Shown: positions 46,737-50,707 of the stretch, in pieces
Layout: each line of letters opens with the position of its first letter
Numbering within the stretch: the first letter of the stretch is position 1
Source of the DNA: Armatimonadota bacterium
Lineage (GTDB): Bacteria > Armatimonadota > Fimbriimonadia > Fimbriimonadales > Fimbriimonadaceae
Direction: 5' to 3'
DNA: 50,707 nt
Assembly (NCBI GenBank): GCA_029781035.1
Contig: JAKOXK010000046.1
Span: 1-50,707, forward strand
Notes under the pieces: generated by a model
Databases searched by the model: none
Told to the model about the DNA's origin: nothing
What the model saw: only the letters and a program-made list of their open reading frames with translations
Position numbers and translations under genes: made by a program

Positions 46737-48869
46737 GTGAACGTGCCGTCCTTGATCTTCTGGCTGGTCAGTGGATCGCCCGGAACATTGCCGCACCCAG
46801 GGCTTGAGCCCTTCGACTTCCGTGGAGTTCGAATCAACTCAGGCATGTTCCGCGAACTCGCGGACGAAGCGAAGCAGTACTACCTCCGGATACCTGACGA
46901 CGATCTGCTTGTGGGTTTTGAAAAGCGGTCAGGGCGTCAAGCCGTGGGCCACGAACTGGGTGGTTGGTACTCCCAAGACGTTTTTTCTGTGTTTGGCCAA
47001 GTCCTGTCGGGGCTCGCCAGGCTCTATGCGGCGACCGCGGATGAAGCCTGCAGAACGAAAGCGAAAGCGCTCTTGGCTCGATGGGGCTCTTGTCTGGCAA
47101 AGGACGGGTACTTCTACTACTCGGACAAGCCGAACGCGCCTCATTATGTTTACGACAAGCTTGTGGGAGGTCTCGTCGACATGGCGGAGTACTGCGGCGA
47201 CAAATCCGCACTCGCCTATCTGTCCACCATTACCGAGTGGGCCGAGAAGCACCTGGACCGAAGCAACCTCTACGCCTTCAACTTCGTGTCGGGCCCGACG
47301 GAATGGTACACGCTAAGCGAAAACCTCTACCGCGCCTATCGCCTGACCGGTGACCAGAAGTATAAGGACTTCGCAAGGGTTTGGGAGTACAAGGACTACT
47401 GGAGGCTGTACGCCGTCCACAAGAGCATCTTTGGAAAGCGGTCCGACGGCGGGCAGACGACGGCCTATCACGCCTACAGCCACGTTAACAGCCTTGGCGG
47501 GGCGGCTCTCGCGTATGAGGTGACTGGCGATGCATGGTATCTCGAAACCCTGAAGCAGGCGTACAGCTTTCTGAGGGCGAACGAATGCTTTGCCACGGGT
47601 GGCTATGGCCCCAACGAAACGCTGGCACCCAAAGACCAGATTGAGCGATTGCTGACCGAGACGACGAACACGTTCGAGACCCAGTGCGGATCTTGGGCCG
47701 TGTTCAAGCTGTGCAAACACCTCATAGCTTTGACTGGTGACGCTCAGTACGGAAACTGGGTCGAAGAACTTGCCTATAACGGGGTCGGAGCCACGATTCC
47801 GATGACCAGTGCGGGACAGGTGATGTACTACTCTGACTACAACCCCGCAGGAGGTGTCAAGAAGAACTGCCCTGACGGCTGGTCGTGCTGTACGGGGACA
47901 CGGCCCATGGCGGTGGCCGACGTCACCGATCTTGTTTACTTCCATTCACCGAATGGTCTGTTTGTGAACCTGTTTGTCCCCTCTAAAGCGCGCTTGCGAC
48001 TCAGAGGCGTCCAAGCCGATGTTGTCCAGCAGACTCGGTTTCCGGACGTTCCCGGAACATCGCTGAAAGTGACTGTCTCAAGACCGGTCCGGTTCACTAT
48101 CGGTCTCCGTGCCCCGTCTTGGCTGACGGAACAGCCAACAGCAACTGTGAACGGCCGCTCCGTACCGCTGACCAAGAGCGGCTCGAACTGGCTGTGCGTC
48201 ACAAGAGTCTGGCGGCGGGGGGACGAACTGAAGGTCAACTTACCAATGGAGCCGCGCTCAGTGCCGTTCACGACCGGCAGGCCATACCCGACCGCCATCG
48301 CGGTCGGACCGGTCGTTCTGGCGTTCCGCTCTGACGCCGGCAACCCTGCATTGAAGCTGAATCTCGGGAAGCTCAGGTCGGAGCTCGAACCTGTTTCGGG
48401 TAGTTCGTTGACCTACCGCCTGCGCCAAGATCCCGCAGTGGTCGGACGCCCGTTCTATGACTACAAAGAGGGTGAGGAGTACTTTCTGTACTTGGATCCC
48501 GCCTACGCAGGTGTGCTCTCGTACAGACGGCTCGAAACGCACGGCCTTTGGCGCGACAGCGGCCAGTTCTGGTACTCCAACGAAATCGGGGCAACTTGCG
48601 AGGGATCCTTCGACGGTGACTCGCTTCGCGTCTTGGGAGGGCGGTACGACGACGGTGGACGGGCCGAGGTTCGGGTGGACGGAAAGGTCGTAGGGACTTT
48701 CGATCAATACGGGCCGGGCCGTCCCCTTCCTTTCGAATGGCACGTTAGCGGCCTCGGCGTGAGTCACCACAGGGTCCGGATCACCGTGTTGCCCGACAAA
48801 GACCCTGCCTCTACCGACCACTACATCAACGTCGCTGGTCTTAAGGTCGGATGTCGCCTGTCGGATTAG
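46737..48869 (+). CDS. Second GH127-like (DUF1680) glycosidase
   Basis: A 710-residue protein. A weak hydrophobic N-terminus (LIFWLVSG) may be a signal peptide. The helical barrel of DUF1680 covers about residues 30-400 ('GHELGGWYSQD', 'YVYDKLVGGLVDMA', 'TTAYHAYSHVNSLGG'). The metal/catalytic Cys pair is present (SCC, C384-C385), but the acidic partner motif reads E314-T-Q-C317, one residue longer than the E-x-C of the first GH127 protein. A beta-sandwich follows; residues about 600-705 form a further jelly-roll-like domain. It is diverged from the protein at 15.3 kb, not a recent copy. The stop overlaps the convergent isomerase-like gene by 4 bases. Confidence 0.8.
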   Translation: MNVPSLIFWLVSGSPGTLPHPGLEPFDFRGVRINSGMFRELADEAKQYYLRIPDDDLLVGFEKRSGRQAVGHELGGWYSQDVFSVFGQVLSGLARLYAATADEACRTKAKALLARWGSCLAKDGYFYYSDKPNAPHYVYDKLVGGLVDMAEYCGDKSALAYLSTITEWAEKHLDRSNLYAFNFVSGPTEWYTLSENLYRAYRLTGDQKYKDFARVWEYKDYWRLYAVHKSIFGKRSDGGQTTAYHAYSHVNSLGGAALAYEVTGDAWYLETLKQAYSFLRANECFATGGYGPNETLAPKDQIERLLTETTNTFETQCGSWAVFKLCKHLIALTGDAQYGNWVEELAYNGVGATIPMTSAGQVMYYSDYNPAGGVKKNCPDGWSCCTGTRPMAVADVTDLVYFHSPNGLFVNLFVPSKARLRLRGVQADVVQQTRFPDVPGTSLKVTVSRPVRFTIGLRAPSWLTEQPTATVNGRSVPLTKSGSNWLCVTRVWRRGDELKVNLPMEPRSVPFTTGRPYPTAIAVGPVVLAFRSDAGNPALKLNLGKLRSELEPVSGSSLTYRLRQDPAVVGRPFYDYKEGEEYFLYLDPAYAGVLSYRRLETHGLWRDSGQFWYSNEIGATCEGSFDGDSLRVLGGRYDDGGRAEVRVDGKVVGTFDQYGPGRPLPFEWHVSGLGVSHHRVRITVLPDKDPASTDHYINVAGLKVGCRLSD

Positions 48870-49735
48870 ACGTCGCAGAGCCGGACGGCTTCGCGCAGGG
48901 AGGACATCGGATCCCTTGTTGGGACGAATTCGTGAGCGACAAAGCCCTTGAACTCCGTCGCGACGATCGCCTCGCAGACTCTTCGGTAGTTGATCTCCTG
49001 TCCGGAATCGATTTCGTGTCTTCCTGGCACTCCGCCGGTGTGGAAGTGGGCGATGTACTCGATGTTCTCTTTGATGGTGTCGCAGAGGTCGCCTTCCATG
49101 ATCTGCATGTGGAAGATGTCGTAGAGCAGCCGAAACCGTGGGCTAGCGACTTCTTTGCAGAGTTCGACTCCCCAGTTGGTGTGGTCGCACATATAGTCGG
49201 GGTGCGACCGCTTGCTGTTCAGTAGCTCCATGCAGACGGTCACTCCATGGTCTTCGGCGATCTTGACGATATGCTTGACGCCGGCTGCGCAGTTCCTGAG
49301 TCCGACGTCGTCAGCCATGCCTTTTCTGTTGCCAGAGAAGGTGATGAGGTTGGGAAGTCCTGCCTTCGCGACCAGCGGGATCAGCCTCTCGGCTTCCTTG
49401 ATGAGAGCCGAGTGGTTCTCGGTGTGGTTCCAGCCATCGGCGATCGTGCCCAGCCCCATGGCCATCGTGCACACCAGTCCGTGCTGCTTGACGGTTGCCC
49501 ACTCGTTCTCCCCCAAGAGGTCGATGCCGACCAGCCCGATTTCCTTGCCTTTGACGCACAGGTCTTCGAGCGAAAAGCCACTGTAACACCACCGACAGGC
49601 CGACTGCTTGAGTCGTCCTTTGAGCCCGGATCCCTTCTCGTCGGCCTCACTCGGCAGATTCATGCCCAAAGCCAACGCCCCCGCTGTACTCGCAGCAGCT
49701 GCCAGGGCCGCTCTTCGCGTGATCTCATTCGTCAT
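48866..49735 (-). CDS. Tat-exported sugar isomerase/epimerase-like TIM barrel
   Basis: A 289-residue protein. A twin-arginine signal (EITRRAALAAAASTAGALALG) is followed by a xylose-isomerase-like TIM barrel of the hydroxypyruvate isomerase group: 'CMELLNSKRSHPDYMCDHTNWGVEL', 'RLLYDIFHMQIMEGDL', 'IAHFHTGGVPGRHEIDSGQEINY' and 'GFVAHEFVPTRDP' supply the metal-binding Glu, Asp, His and Glu. The reaction is probably aldose/ketose isomerisation or epimerisation of a sugar or sugar acid outside the cytoplasm. The frame reaches 49942, but ATG 49735 starts the Tat signal and follows a short purine-rich leader. The convergent GH127 neighbour suggests shared sugar metabolism. Confidence 0.88.
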   Translation of the reverse strand: MTNEITRRAALAAAASTAGALALGMNLPSEADEKGSGLKGRLKQSACRWCYSGFSLEDLCVKGKEIGLVGIDLLGENEWATVKQHGLVCTMAMGLGTIADGWNHTENHSALIKEAERLIPLVAKAGLPNLITFSGNRKGMADDVGLRNCAAGVKHIVKIAEDHGVTVCMELLNSKRSHPDYMCDHTNWGVELCKEVASPRFRLLYDIFHMQIMEGDLCDTIKENIEYIAHFHTGGVPGRHEIDSGQEINYRRVCEAIVATEFKGFVAHEFVPTRDPMSSLREAVRLCDV

Positions 49736-49758
49736 ACCGGTCTTCTCTTTGATAGCGC

Positions 49759-49764
49759 AGTGTA
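49759..49764 (-). promoter_or_regulatory. -10 candidate of the isomerase-like gene
   Basis: TACACT on the minus strand, 23 bases before ATG 49735. The short leader contains AAAGAGAAG as ribosome binding site. Confidence 0.35.
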
Positions 49765-49867
49765 CGCCATGCTCCCTTGTCGACTCACGAGTTCGCTGTG
49801 GTGCGCAACACTGACGGTCGGTGGGCCGGCTCTCTATTGGCCCCAACTCCGGGAATGCCTCTCGGCA

Positions 49868-49873
49868 TAAACT
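49868..49873 (+). promoter_or_regulatory. rnhC: -10 candidate of the RNase HIII gene
   Basis: TAAACT ends 11 bases before ATG 49885, leaving a leader of only a few bases. The rest of the gap 49736-49867 shows no other feature. Confidence 0.4.
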
Positions 49874-49884
49874 GGGGGCGCCAC

Positions 49885-50529
49885 ATGCCGGACCAAAGGA
49901 TTGGAGTCGACGAAAGCGGGAAAGGGGATTTTTTTGGGCCACTGGTGATCGCTGCCGTCTACGTTGGACCGGAGCACCTAGCCGAGCTTGAGGGCGTCAA
50001 GGACAGCAAAAAGCTCAAGGACGCGGCTTGCCTGGCCCTTGACGAGGTCATTCGACGCGTCTGTCCTTACTCGGTCGTCGCCATCGGCCCGACCAAGTAC
50101 AACGACCTCTACCAGAAGACACAGAATCTGAACACGTTGCTGGCCTGGGGACACGCACGCGCGATCGAGAATATTCTGGAGACGGTAGCTTGTGACTACG
50201 TGATCAGCGACCAGTTCGCCGATCCTGAAGGACTGATGCGTCACTTGATGGAGAAGGGCCGTCAGGTCCACTTGGAGAGCCGTGTCAAAGCCGAGTCCGA
50301 CTTGGCGGTCGCCGCGGCGAGCGTTGTGGCGCGAGCCGAGTTCATCAGACGGCTCCGGAAACTCGGCGAGGCGGCCGGGGTCGATCTTCCCAAAGGAGCC
50401 AACTGGAACGTCGTTGAAGCCGGAGCGGCGATTGTCAAGAAGAGGGGAAAGGATGTGCTCAAGGAGATGGCCAAGCTCCACTTCAAGACTTTGCAGGACG
50501 TGCTCAAGAAAGCTCGGAGTCTCGCCTGA
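49885..50529 (+). CDS. rnhC: RNase HIII-like protein lacking the N-terminal domain
   Basis: A 214-residue ribonuclease that removes RNA from RNA-DNA hybrids. 'RIGVDESGKGDFFGPLVIAA' has the DExGxGDxFGP signature of RNase HIII rather than the DExGRGxLAGP of RNase HII. Further conserved blocks: 'VKDSKKL', 'VISDQFADP' and 'ESRVKAESDLAVAAASVVARAEFI'. RNase HIII proteins are normally around 300 residues with an N-terminal TBP-like substrate-binding domain; the sequence upstream of ATG 49885 in this frame does not encode it. An earlier start (49777) would only add unrelated residues. Confidence 0.9.
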   Translation: MPDQRIGVDESGKGDFFGPLVIAAVYVGPEHLAELEGVKDSKKLKDAACLALDEVIRRVCPYSVVAIGPTKYNDLYQKTQNLNTLLAWGHARAIENILETVACDYVISDQFADPEGLMRHLMEKGRQVHLESRVKAESDLAVAAASVVARAEFIRRLRKLGEAAGVDLPKGANWNVVEAGAAIVKKRGKDVLKEMAKLHFKTLQDVLKKARSLA

Positions 50530-50587
50530 CCCGGGACGGCGCGTTGGCCAAGGTGCGGCCATCGCGACTGCCAGGTCGCGGCAGACA

Positions 50588-50605
50588 GTCCACTGAGTCG
50601 TGGAC
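50588..50605. repeat. Short inverted repeat between rnhC and pyrR
   Basis: GTCCAC TGAGTC GTGGAC (arms 50588-50593 and 50600-50605) forms a 6-bp stem with a 6-base loop. There is no T-run. It lies 17 bases upstream of the pyrR -10, so it could be an operator or a weak rnhC 3' hairpin. Confidence 0.3.
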
Positions 50606-50622
50606 AGCGCCCTCGCAACGGT

Positions 50623-50628
50623 CATAAT
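50623..50628 (+). promoter_or_regulatory. pyrR: -10 element of pyrR, leaderless
   Basis: CATAAT ends 7 bases before the ATG at 50636. Confidence 0.45.
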
Positions 50629-50635
50629 CTGAGCC

Positions 50636-50707
50636 ATGAGCGTAGTGTTGCTGGACGCAGGGGCTATGAAGCGTACCCTCGGTCGCATGGCGCACGAGAT
50701 TTTGGAG
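50636..50707 (+). CDS. pyrR: PyrR, 5' end only (cut by window edge)
   Basis: The first 24 codons of a protein beginning MSVVLLDAGAMKRTLGRMAH and ending EILE at the window edge. The pattern 'V.LD...M.R.L.R.AHEILE' is the N-terminus of PyrR, the bifunctional pyrimidine operon regulator/uracil phosphoribosyltransferase. Only the start is visible, so the call rests on this short match; the active site lies beyond the window. A pyrimidine operon probably follows. Confidence 0.7.
   Translation, partial: MSVVLLDAGAMKRTLGRMAHEILE

Noticed and set aside
1-50707. tRNA, rRNA, CRISPR array, IS element or prophage
   Set aside because: No cloverleaf, direct-repeat array, transposase or integrase was recognisable; all gaps are below 300 bases.

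Overview
This 50.7 kb window is densely coded, GC-rich bacterial chromosome with no IS element, prophage, CRISPR array or tRNA/rRNA gene that I can see. A complete outer-membrane assembly and lipid A block (TamB, BamA, OmpH/Skp, LpxD, LpxC) shows a diderm cell with an LPS-type outer membrane. That block sits beside recF-dciA-comEC, a recA-recX pair, single-copy housekeeping genes (valS, alaS, priA, lipA, cdsA) and GH127-type glycosidases. The combination resembles Armatimonadota (Fimbriimonadia-like); this placement is inference, since no rRNA is present.

Layout. 1-5.3 kb: end of an unidentified membrane gene, a secreted protein with two STN-like domains, a DUF5107-like protein, TatD nuclease and two membrane proteins of unknown role. 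5.3-9.3 kb: long-chain acyl-CoA ligase, DUF58 protein, RDD membrane protein. 9.4-12.3 kb: recF-dciA-comEC operon. 12.3-15.3 kb: valS and a LAGLIDADG-like mini-protein. 15.3-21.4 kb: secreted GH127 glycosidase, ABC-2 type ATPase, cdsA, a glycine-rich PKD protein coupled to a YmdB-like phosphodiesterase. 21.5-22.9 kb: recA-recX. 23.2-25.6 kb: a sugar-binding protein fused to its ABC permease. 25.6-30.1 kb: small unknown protein, priA, membrane-anchored redoxin, lipA. 30.1-40.0 kb: tamB-bamA-ompH-lipoprotein-lpxD-lpxC. 40.0-50.7 kb: FAD oxidoreductase, MFS transporter, alaS, APH-like kinase, second GH127 enzyme, Tat-exported sugar isomerase-like protein, RNase HIII and the first 24 codons of pyrR.

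How genes work together. The tamB-lpxC block builds the outer membrane: BamA inserts barrels, OmpH chaperones them, TamB bridges the periplasm, and LpxC/LpxD make lipid A precursors. A coiled-coil lipoprotein of unknown role is embedded in it with overlapping reading frames. The two GH127 proteins, the binding-protein/permease fusion, the FAD oxidoreductase and the sugar-isomerase-like protein suggest growth on plant or microbial polysaccharides. recA/recX, recF, dciA and priA cover recombination and helicase loading or restart.

The most striking non-coding pattern is translation initiation. Genes at the head of a transcript repeatedly show a TANNNT-like -10 hexamer that ends exactly 6 (range 6-8) bases before the start codon, which predicts leaderless mRNAs. 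Genes inside operons start by ATGA-type overlap or a Shine-Dalgarno sequence. This pattern, with family alignment, supports unusual starts: CTG for the binding-protein/permease fusion and ATT for lpxC.
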